This document shows, one piece after another, positions 35,095 to 46,809 of a stretch of 64,000 bases of DNA. This DNA is from Paguma larvata (taxonomy: Eukaryota; Chordata; Mammalia; Carnivora; Viverridae). A program made the translations under genes and the position numbers. The DNA is taken from positions 77,003,002 through 77,067,001 of the forward strand of contig CM057832.1 in NCBI GenBank assembly GCA_030068075.1. Reading direction: 5' to 3'. Under the pieces are notes generated by a model. That model searched no databases. It was not told where the DNA came from and was given only the letters and a program-made list of their open reading frames with translations. Within the stretch, counting starts at the first letter, position 1. Each line of letters starts with the position of its first letter.

Positions 35095-35290
35095 ATTTTT
35101 AGTTTCTACTATATTCCAAGGGCTATGCTGTGGGTATGCGATTAGTTCATCCCCTCAACCTGGTGAGCTAGTGTGTTATTGCAATGTCTCGGTGGTAGAA
35201 ACTATGCCTTGAAGACGTTAAGTATTTAGTAAGAACAGAAGGCAGGCTTCGATCCCAGAAAATAGTCCTACTGCCCTATACTATGTGATT
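35095..35290 (+). repeat. MIR-type SINE remnant
   Basis: 'ctatattccaagggctatgc', 'gaaactatgccttgaagacg', 'ttaagtatttagtaagaaca' and 'aggcttcgatcccagaaaat' follow MIR sense order. Confidence 0.65.
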
Positions 35291-35722
35291 TGCTTTGAAA
35301 TAAATATTTATACCTCGAAAGCCTGGAAAAGAAAATTGCTCTGCAGGATCTTCTTCACAGTAGTCATTAGTAGAGTATATCCTGTTAATATTACGAGAAA
35401 AAAGGAAACTTGGAAATTTTAGCCTGGTCCTGACCTCCATATGACAAACAAGAGTAAATGCTTTGTGTCTAATTGGCCACAGTCGGGACTGGTATCCACC
35501 GGTTAATTAAAAAGAAAAAAAAAAAAAAAAAGGTTAAGAGTGAGGAAAGATAAGTTATACATGCACACCTAAATAATTTACTTTTGCTTCAATCATTTCT
35601 TTGTGCATTCATTCATCGATCTTTTGTTGTGCAACAGTGTCTTACAGTCTGATCGGAGTTCTTCCTTGCGTATAGCATCATCTCTGATGATCATCAGCTT
35701 CTTTAAAAATGAATTTTAAAAG
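35291..35722. other. Unassigned non-coding stretch with an A17 run
   Basis: Includes an A17 tract at about 35515-35531. No retroposed body recognised upstream of it. Confidence 0.5.
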
Positions 35723-35734
35723 TAAATTCAGCTG

Positions 35735-35900
35735 GGCTGCCTGGGCGGCTCCGTCGATTTAACGCCTGACTCTGGGTTTCGGCTGGGGTCATGATCTCGA
35801 GGTTCATAGGATCGAGCCCTGTGCTGGGATCTGTGCTGACGGTGTGGAGCCTACTTGGGTTTCTCTCTCTCCCTCTCTCTCACAAAATTATATAAATAAA
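35735..35900 (+). mobile_element. Carnivore SINE, short older subfamily
   Basis: 'ggctgcctgggcggctccgt', 'gggtcatgatctcgaggttc', 'gatcgagccctgtgctggga', CT-rich tract, tail 'aaaattatataaataaa'. Perfect TSDs TAAATTCAGCTG lie at 35723-35734 and 35901-35912. The CT part is short. Confidence 0.93.
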
Positions 35901-35912
35901 TAAATTCAGCTG

Positions 35913-36424
35913 CAAAGAAGCATGAAAATCAACTTCACTAGATATATAGGAGTCGTTTCAAATATTTTACCATGTCTTATTAGATTACGCAACAGCCCTT
36001 CTCCCATAGGTTCTTTCCAGAGCATCTGGTTCAGGTCTCATGGAAAGAGAACTCTTTCTTTTCACACTCATATTTCTTTGATTTTCATACTACCTGATAA
36101 ATTAGATAATCTCAATAACAAACACAACTGGCATAAGCAGATTTAGGAGCAAGTTTTGTTGACTCTTGCAGTATCTAGAACTCAGGTGATGGGGGCAGAA
36201 ATGCATGGACGTACTACAATAGTCTCCCGTCTCCTGGTATTTCGCAATGGGCATTGTCCAGCATGTTGTACCAAAGGGATGGAGAACATGGTTACTCTAG
36301 CGGGTCAGTTGTATGGATATTGATGAACTGAGCATCGTTGGCATCGACTATTGATGTCAACTAATAAAATCTTATTGGGAATTCAAACATGAAAACAGTA
36401 AAGAATATTAACAAAAAATAGCTA
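35913..36424. other. Unassigned non-coding stretch
   Basis: Nothing recognisable. Confidence 0.5.
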
Positions 36425-36545
36425 GCATAATCCGATCGTTTCACAGATGAGAAAAATCCAGACCTGGGGAGTGTCTTCCCAAGATCACTTCATTGGTAGG
36501 AAGACAAACAGATTTGATGTCTCTGTTCAGTGTCCTTCCCCTGTT
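36425..36545 (+). repeat. MIR-like remnant
   Basis: 'tttcacagatgagaaaaatc', 'cagacctggggagtgtcttc' and 'cccaagatcacttcattggt' follow the right half of MIR. Confidence 0.6.
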
Positions 36546-39500
36546 AGAATGTTTCATTTTGTCACTACTTGATAACGTTGCTGAAATGGTCGTATTTCTT
36601 CTTTTCTCTAGTCCTCTGAGTTTCAAATAAAGCACAAAGAAAAAAATTCTCTCACCTGAGACTAATATTTTTATTACCCAAAATATTAGAAATGTTCTCC
36701 CTTGAGGCTTTCAATTAAAAATAGATGAGTTTTTTCTCTTTTTTGTTTTTGAGTTTTCATTGCCAATCACATAATTTTTTTTCTTTTTTAGATTTCGATG
36801 TCAAACACATAACATTAGTATTTGTCTCTTCCAAAACATGGAAACTCAAGACCAATTTTTTTCCCTATATATATAGGGAAAAATATAGAAAAAATATTTA
36901 TTCCCTATATGTATATATATATATATATAACCCATTGAATTCACATCAACTCACATTTGGGCATTGGTCAGGGACTAGAAAACAGTTTGTGAGGGGGAAA
37001 AAAGCAACTGAAATACTAGAAAGACTGAATAAATAAACAAGAAACCGACCTTCCAGCTGACTTTTCCAGATATTTTGCCAAGATGCCTAGGGTCATTGGT
37101 AAATAGTTCTTGTGTAATACCATCAAAAATATCTAGCCATAGAAATATATCGGAAATTGTGATATTTACTTAGCAAACAGTACAAGGCTCGTACGATGTG
37201 TGCTCATGTATATTTATAAAAACGGATCAAAATATAATGTAATAAAAGTCTAAAAAAGGAACTGAGGAATTAGAACCAGATTCCATATTCTCCCATTTTT
37301 AAAATTTATTTTCTTTCTGTTAGAAAAACATGTATCGAAATTGATTTGGCATAAATAAATGCGTACCCCTATTAACTCCGCCTTCATCTTGGGCCTCAAC
37401 CTTCCAATAATAATGAGCTCCTTTTTAGCCCTAAGCCTCATGGCTGCTCCCCCCGAAGAGAAATGGTGGGTGCTTCCAGTCCTATGGGGGAGCGATTCTG
37501 CTCCCGTCTGCTGGAAATCCTCGCCCTGCCTGGGGAGGATCAGACTGGCGCTGGCTTGGGAGTCACTTGGGTAATTGTCTACGTAAACTTTTAAATATTT
37601 ACTCTGAAGCTTCTATGATACTGCACTCTGCTCTTTTCAAACCTCTCTGATTTCGTTTCCTCACAGACATTTTTCTTGCATTTTGTCATGAAATATTGGG
37701 ATTCTTCCGGGTTCCAGACTTGGTCCCTTGTTCTTCTAATCACCTACTCACCTAAATGATTTCATTCTGCATCAGGGGCTGGATTATCATGCACTAGGGA
37801 CTTCCAGAACCATGATTCAGAGCAGCTCTCCCTAGCAAACAAGAGTCACATCGAGCCCTCTTGAGCAGCTCTTTCCAGTAGCCCTTGGACGCTTCAACTT
37901 CATCATATTGAACACTGAACACGTGATCTGTCTTCATCCCACAACTGCCCTGTATCCGGTGTTCCTTCTCACTCAGAAAAATCAATTACCCAATACAGAA
38001 ACTTCTGAGAAAATTCTCAGCGATAATTCTTCCATTGGATTTTTACCACTGAATCTGGATTTGTACTAGGAGTGTAATGAAAGAGTCCTAAGATGACACT
38101 AGTCTTATTTAAGTTAATAAATTATTGTACTTAACCGTATAACCAAAAGTACACTAAGGAATGAATCCACTAATAGCTCCCCCTAAGCACTGCATAACCA
38201 CAATGGCCACCATCAGCACCATGCCTGGCTCTATCATACCGGGTTTTTCCTCCCAACTAAAGCTCTCAGCAGACTTGCGGTCCTAATTATGCATTGAAAA
38301 TTCCTAATTTGGGTAATCTTGTCAATACACGGCTACATGAAAACAGCCAGCACCACAGATTCCATGTGCTTATTTAAGAATACAAAAAAACAAACAACTG
38401 AGTGTGTAGATACATATTCGCACTTCCTTTCATGCGTCTATTTATACTTTGACTCTCCAGAACTAAGAAATCAGAGAGGAAGAAAAGGCTTGGGGGAAAG
38501 TTCCAAAAATAAAAAGGGGAGGGAAGGGACTGGAAAGGGAAAGAGGTGAAAAAGCACTGATGAGGTCTCCACTTACACTAGGTGAATCTAATCACTGCTG
38601 ACCACTATCGTGTTGTGGGTTTACAAAGTCGGCCTGAAGGCTCCGCTCCTGATTAAATCAAGTACAAGCAGTACTAAAGTCGCTAATGATAAAACAAGCC
38701 CCGTTAGACTGTTAAAATATAACAAGGATCCTCTTTCACAAATCAGTGTATTCCTACTTAGTCAGAGTCTGCCACTCTGAAAAACACGTCAGGAATCATT
38801 CTTCTCCCTTTCTTGGTCTTTTGCTACTTTCTCCAGGGCCTTCAGTCAACTGTGGAGGTGGAACAATGAAGCCTTTCATGTGAAAGAGAAAGAAAAAAAC
38901 TCCCCGTGTGCAATGCTCTCTCTCCTTTTCTGTATCTCTGTGAACATACTAAAAGAAACAAAAGGAAAGGATCAACCCCCTTTCCAGTGGTCAAAAGGTA
39001 TTTTAGCAATAAAGGAAGAAATCCCTGAGAATGGCTTTGTGTATGTCTGTCTTCCCACTGACTGTCACCCACGGTACATGCGAGACCTTTTCAATGTCAG
39101 GAAGCCAAGTCCAGAGAAGACAAGCAAAACATAGACTTGGGTTTTCTCCTGAAAAGCAACGGATGACATTTGGCTAAGAAGACCGAGAGCCCTTGACATT
39201 ATAAAGAGTTCTATAAGAAAAAATGCCGGCATCAATGAGATTTTGAAAGCTGAGGCAGACAAATACAGACAACCTCCTATAAACTGGATCTTGCTCACTG
39301 TTTTACCAAATAATTATATAAGATGAGCAGGGAGGTCCTAGAACTCACATTTAACTTCAGGGTCAGGAGAGAAGCCAAGTAAAACACACGGACCTTTGAA
39401 AGATCAAAGCTTATAATGGATCAAGATCTCAGCCATTCTGTGTTCTTCAGGTGAAAGTAAAAGCAAAGCCAGACTCCGTAGAAGGAGAACTTGTGTGTGC

Positions 39501-39697
39501 AAAAGGTATAATCTCTGTGTTGCTTCTAATCCATACACTGCTCAGAGGCAAAGGACTCAGGGTTTGTGTCTCTGCTGCTTTTTAAAAGTACGTTGCTTCC
39601 ACTAAATATTTTAGTTCAAGGATCTTGCTTTAACATAGTGTTCAAAAATGTAAAAGAGTATTCCTTTGTACCACTAAAGGGGTCTAACAGAATTTTG
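36546..39697. other. Unassigned, SINE-free non-coding stretch
   Basis: About 3.1 kb. Holds an AT palindrome at 36858-36883, a (TA)n run at 36906-36929 and a G-rich patch near 38513-38541. Many short overlapping frames, none recognisable. No clear repeat. Confidence 0.5.
36858..36883. repeat. Perfect 26-bp palindrome
   Basis: TTTTTCCC, then (TA)5, then GGGAAAAA. The whole 26 bp reads the same on both strands and can form a hairpin or cruciform. Confidence 0.95.
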
Positions 39698-39890
39698 TCA
39701 TCATTAACTCATTCTAGCCTCACCACAGCAAGGTGGGTATTGTGCCCATTATTAATCAACCAGGATGAGTGATAGCAATTCAGTTTTGTAAATGGAAAAC
39801 CCAAGCAACGGGGCAGGTGAGAGGACTGAGCAAGAATCTTATACTTTGGACGTAGCAGAGCTAGGACTAACTAACCCGGTTCTTTGAGTG
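39698..39890 (+). repeat. MIR-like remnant
   Basis: 'tcattaactcattctagcct', 'aaggtgggtattgtgcccat', 'ggaaaacccaagcaacgggg' and 'gtagcagagctaggactaac' follow MIR sense order. Confidence 0.65.
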
Positions 39891-40584
39891 TCAAGCGTTG
39901 TGTTAGCACGTGAACAAATGAGATTTAAATGACGTAGGAAGCTACATTTTATAAGAGGCAGTTTTAATCCAATGTAACTCATCACAACCCAAAACAAAAG
40001 CAGCTGTCCAAGAATGTTCAGCCACATAATCAATATTCGCCCAAATGTGTTTGGAATGGAAGACCAATGCTGCATGGATACGCACTCATTGATAAAGTTA
40101 ATTATTTACAACTTCATTTATTTCAACGGAGGACCCCTGCTGAATCCCACTCTCCTGACACTTCAAGCGCTAACAGCTAATACCAGTTTTAATATTGTTG
40201 ATTTACAAGCCATAATAAATTTGTTTGGCTGCTCTTCCCTGGAGGCTTATTTATATGTGAAACAAAAAAAAAAGGACTAGTCATAAAGATGCTCTTTGTT
40301 CTGACGTTAGTTGGGAAAGCAGAGAGTCACCACAAAGAGAGATACATTTGGAGCATGGTGTATGTTTTTAATATACGATTAGGGTTCAGTCTGCTGAAGA
40401 CCACAATGCAATGGAGATTCTCCAGGTTCTATATATTTTAATTCTACTAACATTTATCGAGCAGTGAGTATCCTGAATGTATTATATCAAGGGGATAAAC
40501 TAGATTTGGGAAAACATGGACAGTGAGTTGAACGCAAGAATCTAACCTTGCTCCCACCAAGTAAACTTTGCTAAAACCAAGTAA
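39891..40584. other. Unassigned non-coding stretch
   Basis: Nothing recognisable. The 88-codon frame at 40014-40280 lacks a domain. Confidence 0.5.
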
Positions 40585-40615
40585 AGGAATGGATGGATGA
40601 ATGGATAGATGGATG

Positions 40616-40657
<42 letters not shown>

Positions 40658-40675
40658 CAGACAGATAGATAGATG
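40585..40675 (+). repeat. (GGAT)n/(GATA)n microsatellite
   Basis: GGAT/GAAT units at the left lead into about twelve near-perfect GATA units, then GACAGACA and more GATA. Tetranucleotide arrays of this length are usually polymorphic. Confidence 0.95.
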
Positions 40676-41605
40676 TTTTAAAGATATATATTCGAGTGTA
40701 AATGGAGATAATAAATATAACAGTACCGTTTTAGAAACTCAGAAGGGCAGACCGATGAAGGTTAACCAAGGGGCCTGGGAGACCCAAGAGGACCAAAACT
40801 AACCAGCAATGAGAAAAGCTGAAAACTAACCTAATCTTTATTTCAGAAAACATCACTCTCAGAAATTAGGAGCATCAGATATCTCTGGAACTGGGAATTA
40901 AGGGGAGGTAAGTAAAGAGTGAAGAGATAAAAGATTGGTTGGAGGCTTTAATGAATCATTGGATCTCTCTCCCTAGATTCTTTTGGCCAGTCCATGTGTC
41001 TGGGTTTCTTCCCTTGATCAACAAAGACAGAAGATCAGAAATGTTAAAACAGAGTCTCTACTCTGGGGGAAGCGAAGCATAGTTGAGGATGTGAACGTTA
41101 ACCCTGAACATGCTTAGATTAAGTGAATAATTACCTGGCTACCAGCTTGCTAGCTGATAGGCCTTATGTTTCAAGCAGAATATTGGATGATACTTGTCTA
41201 GTTAATCAACCCAAATGGAAAGATTTAACATGAGGATCAGGGGTTCCTCCAATAAGAGACCAGTCAAATTACAGGGAAACTCAGTATTAACAGGACTCAC
41301 ACATGACCTCAGAGGTTCCAGGGATTCCAATCAGGAAATCAGATTACCCCCCATTCTGAATCACGAGCAGCCCAGCAAAGATTACCAGAAATCAGAAAAA
41401 AAAAATTCTAACAGAGAATGCAGATGTGAGAATAAACAGAATGAAAACTTTGCAGAAAACAGTGTAACCGGAGAGAAGAAAACTTCAAAAAAGTCTCATT
41501 TACATCCCCAGAGAGAGAATTTTCATAGATGCGGAGTGCCACCAGCTAACTAGCAACAGTGAAAAAAGAATAAAATGTTACAAAAAACAAAAACAAAAAA
41601 ATCCG
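40676..41605. other. Unassigned non-coding stretch, possibly L1M-related
   Basis: A 112-codon frame (41215-41553) has no recognisable domain. The region leads into the L1M 3' segment downstream. It may belong to the same element, but this is not shown. Confidence 0.4.
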
Positions 41606-41732
41606 GGGGTGGCGGAGGGGGCTGCGCAGAACCTGACTGACCCAGTTGGTGAAACCTGTGAATCTTGATCTCAGGATTATGAGTTCCAGACCCACACTGG
41701 GTGTAGAGATGACTTGAAAAATAAAATATTTA
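41606..41732 (+). mobile_element. Older short carnivore tRNA-type SINE
   Basis: 'ctgacccagttggtgaaacc', 'gatctcaggattatgagttc' and 'ggtgtagagatgacttgaaa' mark the short CT-less carnivore SINE type that ends 'ttacttaaaaataaaatctt'. Its tail is interrupted by the SINE at 41733; a likely continuation of the tail lies near 41937-41958. Confidence 0.8.
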
Positions 41733-41935
41733 GGGGCGACTGGGTGGCTCAGTTAGTTAAGTGTCCAACTTCAGCTCAGGTCATGATCTCACAGTTTGTG
41801 AGTTTGAGTCTTGCATCAGGCTCTCTGCTGTCAGCACAGAACCTGCTTTGGATCCCTTGTCCCCACCCCCCCTCTCTGCCTCTCTTCGGCTCCTTCTCTC
41901 TCTCTCAAAATTAATAAATAAACTTAAAAAAGAAA
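41733..41935 (+). mobile_element. SINEC_Fc-type SINE nested in an older SINE
   Basis: 'ggggcgactgggtggctcag', 'ctcaggtcatgatctcacag', CT-rich tract, 'attaataaataaacttaaaa'. Probable TSDs AAAATAAAATATTTA before and AAAACAGAATCTTTA after match 12 of 15. Confidence 0.92.
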
Positions 41936-41959
41936 AACAGAATCTTTAAAAAAAATTCT

Positions 41960-43905
41960 GAGGGTAAAAAGAACTTTCAGAAAATAAAATTTGATAGCGG
42001 GGGGAAGAAAGTCAATAAAAGTTTTGAAAAGGAATGTTAAGGAAGTCTTCAATAACATTATGAGGCCAAGGGATCCCAGAGTGAATGCAGAATGTGACAG
42101 AACAATCTAACTGTATTCTAAATGTATGGAAACAACCTCTCCAAAGGGACATGAGGAAAAAAAAATTCAAACCTTAATAGTTCTGTAAGCAAATGGGGTC
42201 TGTAAAACTAAAGGCAAAAGAAACTATACATAAACACTGAACGCTAGCTGATAAAATTGTTTCCCATTAGGGTGCCAATCATTAAACCATGATACATATA
42301 TACTGGGATTGAACAATCTAGTAGGTGGGTGTGGGATTGGAGAAGCCATGTTTCTGTCTTCCGGAGTGGGAATTTACGGGAAAATGACTGAAAGAGGCTG
42401 AACTAATCCACACAGTAATGGATTAGAGTTGGAGACAACAGTATGAACTCATATTTGGCTTAATATAGATATAGATGTGACATATAGAAATATTTACAGA
42501 GGACCGCCTGGATGGCTCAGTTGTTAAGCATCTAACTGCAGCTCAGGTCATGATCGCATGGTTTATGAGTTTGAGTCCCACATTGGGTAAGCTTGAGCCC
42601 TGCTTTCGGTGAGCCCAGCTTCTCTCTCTCTCTCTCCTCTCTCTCTCTCTATGTCTCTTTCTTTGCCCCTCCTGAGATTTTCTCTCTCTCTCTCTCTCTC
42701 TCTCTGCCCCTCACTCACTTGCACCATCTCTCTCTCTCAAAAAAAAAAGAAAGAAGTATTTACAGACACTCGTATATGTAGGAGTTGGTATACGCACGTT
42801 TTTTTGCTATGTTATTAAAGAGAGGCAAAAGCAACAATACTCCAGTATCAACAAACACTCAAATGTCCCAACACCATAATTTATGTAGAAACCAGGTGTC
42901 CTTGGAGAAATGTCTAATTCTAGTTTTGGGGTGAGAAATATACAAAGTAAGCCAGGAGCATCTTACAGTGTGGAAAGTAAGGAAGAGCTCAAATATAAAT
43001 AAATAAATACAATGTTGGAGGTATGTCAAAGGGACAAAGGAGTCAGTGGAAACCTCCCGAGAGCCAAAACCAGAATAATCTAAACAACAAAATAAAGAGA
43101 TGTTTTATTATAACCCAAAGCACAAAATAAATGCTCATGAGTCCATACTATTATAAATAAATAACTGAATAAATGAATGAGAGAGAAGAGAAAAATCTCC
43201 CATGCAGAAAAATTCCAATTTATGTAGACACTCTGCTCTCAGGGAGGGGGAGCATAACTCCCCACCTAAGGATGAGCTGTGCATACTGACGTCTTTTCAA
43301 AGAATACAGTATGGAAAGGGAATAAAATAGTAACTTCATAGTACAGAAATATGAGAAATGCTATCTCAGTCGGGTGATCCAGGTTAACCTTAAAAGTGAT
43401 ATCATGTTAATAGTACACACCCTTGATATGAGGACTGAAAACGGCACTTTACCTCTGTAGTCCTCCTCCCAGAAACCCATAACCCCAGTCTACTCATGAG
43501 AAAAACATCAGACAAACCCCCACTGAAGGACATTCTATGAAATACCTGATTAGTACTCTTCAAAACCATCAAGGTCATCAAAACCAAGAAAAGTTCGAGA
43601 CGTTTTCACAGCCAAGTGGACCCTCAGGATACATCGCTACTAAACATAATGTGGTGTTCAGATGGGATCCTAAAACGGAAAAAATGGCATTAGATAAAGA
43701 CTAAGGGGGTCCAAAAAAAATGGACTTCGGTTAATATGAACGCATCAATATGGGTTCCTTAATTGGAACAAATGTCCCATACTGACATAAGATGTTAACA
43801 GGGGAGATGAGGCGCCGAGCCTATGTACTTTTTGTACAATATTTGTAATTTTTCCATCAGCCTGAAATTGTTTTAAAATTAAAAGTCTATTAAAGTACTC
43901 TTTAA
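41960..43905 (+). mobile_element. L1M 3' UTR, old
   Basis: 'acatcagacaaacccccact', 'gaaggacattctatgaaata', 'gatgggatcctaaaacggaa', 'aacaaatgtcccatactgac' and 'taaaagtctattaaagta' follow the 3' UTR of an old L1M (L1ME-like) in sense orientation. No coding sequence survives. A SINE interrupts it at 42501-42751. Confidence 0.75.
42501..42751 (+). mobile_element. SINEC-type SINE with expanded CT tract
   Basis: 'ggaccgcctggatggctcag', 'ctcaggtcatgatcgcatgg', two long CT blocks and an A10 tail. TSDs AGAAATATTTACAGA (42486-42500) and AGAAGTATTTACAGA (42752-42766) match 14 of 15. The CT-rich section is longer than normal. Confidence 0.95.
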
Positions 43906-44029
43906 ATTGTCATCTGTTTTTCTTATATTTATTTTTCGATATTTATTTATTTATTTATTATTTAAAGCCAAGTTGGTTAAGATGTAATGTAATAATGATT
44001 TCAAGAATAGTATTTTAATTGAAAGATTA
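43906..44029. repeat. AT-rich (TTTA)n-like stretch
   Basis: 'cgatatttatttatttattt' and surrounding T/A-rich sequence between two L1-derived blocks. Confidence 0.7.
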
Positions 44030-45480
44030 ATATATGAAAAATCAGAAAAAATACAAAGATAGAAAACATGAGAGAAAAATAGTAGTAAGAGCCATAGAAG
44101 ATCTCGACAGAATGTCCAGCGTTCAACAAAAGGTGTTCCAGAAAGAGAGAAGAGAAAATAGAGGTGATAATGATCAACCCAAAAGTAGAAGAGGATTTCC
44201 CAGTACCAGTGAGACTTCAGATAAAAAAGGCCCATTAAGTATGGAACATACTATATGGAGGGAAATAAAACTTACACTGAGTCACATAATTTTAGAATAT
44301 TAGAACATTAAAGTAATTCTAAACGAATTCAGAACAAAAAGTAATTCTAAAAGCTTCTGTGAAGAGACAGATAAATAAAACAGTTCACTTATAATGAAAA
44401 GACACTTCGAATGCTAATGGCTTCACACAACACTAGAAGACAAATCCCCAAGTAAAATTTTTTTAACCCTAAAATTTTTTCCCAACCAAACTACTGGTCA
44501 ATATAAGGCATCTTAGAAAGTTTACCTCTCCTGTACCCTCTCTTAGATACTAACTTTGAGCCTTTTTTCTGTAAAATGAATTAATCAACCCAAAAGGAGG
44601 AAGACAGGGGATCTTGGACAGGGTAGATTCAACTGAGGAAGTAATGAATGAAAGTTTTTGGACCACAGGTTTGCAGCCATTCTAGATAGCAAGTAGCCCT
44701 TATTTAAATAGGAGAATTCCAGAAAGGAGGTATTCAAGAAAAGAGAGAAATGCATGTATTTGATCCCTGAGACTTTAGAAGAATTAAAGATATGATAAAA
44801 AGCAGAAAATGAAAGTAAAAGAAAGGCAATTAGAAATCCTAGGAAAAGCAAAAGCCTACACAAGAAAGTGGATGTTTAATTAAACCATGAACAATAGTAA
44901 CATAATCATAACAATGCAAGCACTATTTACTGGCAGTTTGTCCTGTAGAATCTATCGACAAAGCACAGAGACTTAATTACAATTCCAGAAGAGAAAGCAA
45001 ACATTATCAGCCATAACCATATAAAAGAATAGGTAGAGATGACAGCAGTTAGAAAGTAAAAGGAGTGAGGAAAGCTGAAAATAGTATTTGTGACATTATC
45101 CCAGTCTTCCAGGGCAGGAAATCAAGAGATGGTACATATAATGGAAAGAAAAAAAGTAATATACTTGTTTAGTAATTAAAATTACAAAGTTAACCAATAG
45201 AAGAACTAAAAAAAGGCACAATTATTGGGGAAGCAGAGGTAGGATGGTAGTGTAAGTACACTAAATCTTTCTCTGTTTAATAAGAATACAAATAATCTTT
45301 AAAGCTGACAAGTCAGGAAATTGACAGTATAAACATACTTTTAGACAAACTGAAATGACACCAGAGTAATTAAAATCCAAAATCGTGAAGAATTAGATAT
45401 CATTTTCTCTGAACGATGAGACTAGGGGTGGGGAGGGGTAAGGCAGTGGCTCTTCGGTATTATTTGAGATTTTTAGCTAG
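44030..45480 (+). mobile_element. L1M-like old LINE fragment
   Basis: 'tccagaaagagagaagagaa', 'cttcacacaacactagaaga', 'caatataaggcatcttagaa', 'tttacctctcctgtaccctc' and 'caggtttgcagccattctag' follow a non-coding part of old L1M elements in sense order. Frames are short and broken. Confidence 0.6.
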
Positions 45481-45659
45481 CAAGTGCATGTATTATTTTA
45501 ATAAAGATAAGGTAAGAGATATTTTTTAAATGACTAAGATGTCATTCTTGCCCTGAGGAATCCAGTACAGAAAACTGGTAACTAAAATGTAAGAGAGGAG
45601 GGAAGAAAGGAGGCAAAGAAGGAAGGCGGAAGAGAGGAAAGGACTGGGGGAGGTGACAA
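45481..45659. other. Unassigned stretch with purine-rich patch
   Basis: 45590-45655 is GAAGG-rich. No gene. Confidence 0.5.
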
Positions 45660-45880
45660 AATATTTATTGAATGTCTACCTCGTGCTGTCCATTCTCCTG
45701 GATGGTTTACATATGCTATCTCATCTCAACTCTCCGACTTTCTAGCGACTTCCTCTTTTTGCCTCTGAACATTGGAGGCTGGAAAGGGTAGGCTTTCAAG
45801 GTCACAAAGCTCCTGTATGCCAGAGCGAGGAATGAAACCTAGGTCTATCAAAGCCTAAATACATGTACTTTCTCTTGTAG
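45660..45880 (+). repeat. MIR-type SINE remnant
   Basis: 'gaatgtctacctcgtgctgt', 'gtttacatatgctatctcat', 'ttcaaggtcacaaagctcct' and 'gaggaatgaaacctaggtct' follow MIR sense order. Confidence 0.75.
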
Positions 45881-46408
45881 CAGCTGCTCACCTAAAAGCA
45901 AAGGAGATTTGGATATCGGTAAGATTTCGAAGATAAAAGCTGCCTTCCCACCAGAGAAGTGATAGCCAAGGGCAGGCGAGTTAGTGTTCAGATCTAGGAT
46001 ACAGCAGGGCAAGGCGGGCTCCAGCCCCTCGGGGAGGCCTTCTCCAGAGAACCAGACTGCTGAAAGCCTTGTTTCTGATGTTCTTGTTCTATCTACCACA
46101 GTCAAAACTTTTAACAGCTGGAGAGATGAATGATTCATCTGAACCCATCCCAGGAGTCATGACCCCTCTCTCTTTGTTGGAGCGAGACACGGGATTAACT
46201 AGGAAGAGAGATGGCCTCCCGCGGATTCTTCCCATCTTCCTGTTCCGCTTCCCTGCCTCTCGCCCGGGAGATCTGGGGCTAGGCTGATTTGGTCACGTTA
46301 TTTCCCAGCTGGGCCCTCCCTCGGAAATCTTTTGGGGCACTTTTGGTCCTTGAATTATTCCTTTCCTTGGAGTCGTCCTGTTAAAATGGTTCATCACCTC
46401 CTTAAACT
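45881..46408. other. Unassigned non-coding stretch, moderate CpG
   Basis: Frames of 72-96 codons overlap antisense with no recognisable domain. GC is slightly above the window average. Confidence 0.45.
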
Positions 46409-46511
46409 CTCAATTCCCCTTCCTCCTTTCCTCCTCCCCGTCTCCTCGTCACCTCTCCCTCCCCTTCCTCCTCTTCCTCATCCTCCTTCTTTTTTCTCTC
46501 TCTCCCTCTCA
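46409..46511 (+). repeat. Pyrimidine-rich tract ending in CAG
   Basis: About 100 bp mostly C and T, ending 'tctctctctccctctcag'. It resembles a strong splice acceptor, but no supported exon follows. Confidence 0.8.
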
Positions 46512-46809
46512 GCTGATAACTACGCCTCCTGTTTCTCCAGGAAACACAGACCACCGGTCTTACGAATCTGGTCACCTCTACACTCATCCGTTCTTCCTCT
46601 CCCATGTCAGAAGCACAGGCCTTCCGAGCAGGCGCAGCTAACACCTCCACTTTCACTCGCTCCCCTATATTTCTGGAATCTGCGCCACCGCTCTCATCTC
46701 CTCTCCGAGTTTCCCGCTCCTCCTTCTCCAAGAGCACTCTTCCATGACCTGAAAACATAAGCTCCTCCCATGACCCTCTCATTCTCCCCGGTCCCCATTC
46801 TTCTTCCAC
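46512..46809. other. Unassigned C-rich stretch
   Basis: Part of opposing frames (plus 46332-46760, minus 46402-46815). Their Pro/Ser/Leu and Glu/Arg bias comes from the pyrimidine-rich base composition. Confidence 0.45.

Noticed and set aside
37340..37500. C-rich text near 37.36 kb that looks like mitochondrial codon bias (possible NUMT)
   Set aside because: I could not match it to any mitochondrial gene order or protein, and the bias covers only ~100 bp.
40585..40675. Regular repeats considered as a CRISPR-like array
   Set aside because: Plain tetranucleotide microsatellite with no spacers; the genome is mammalian.
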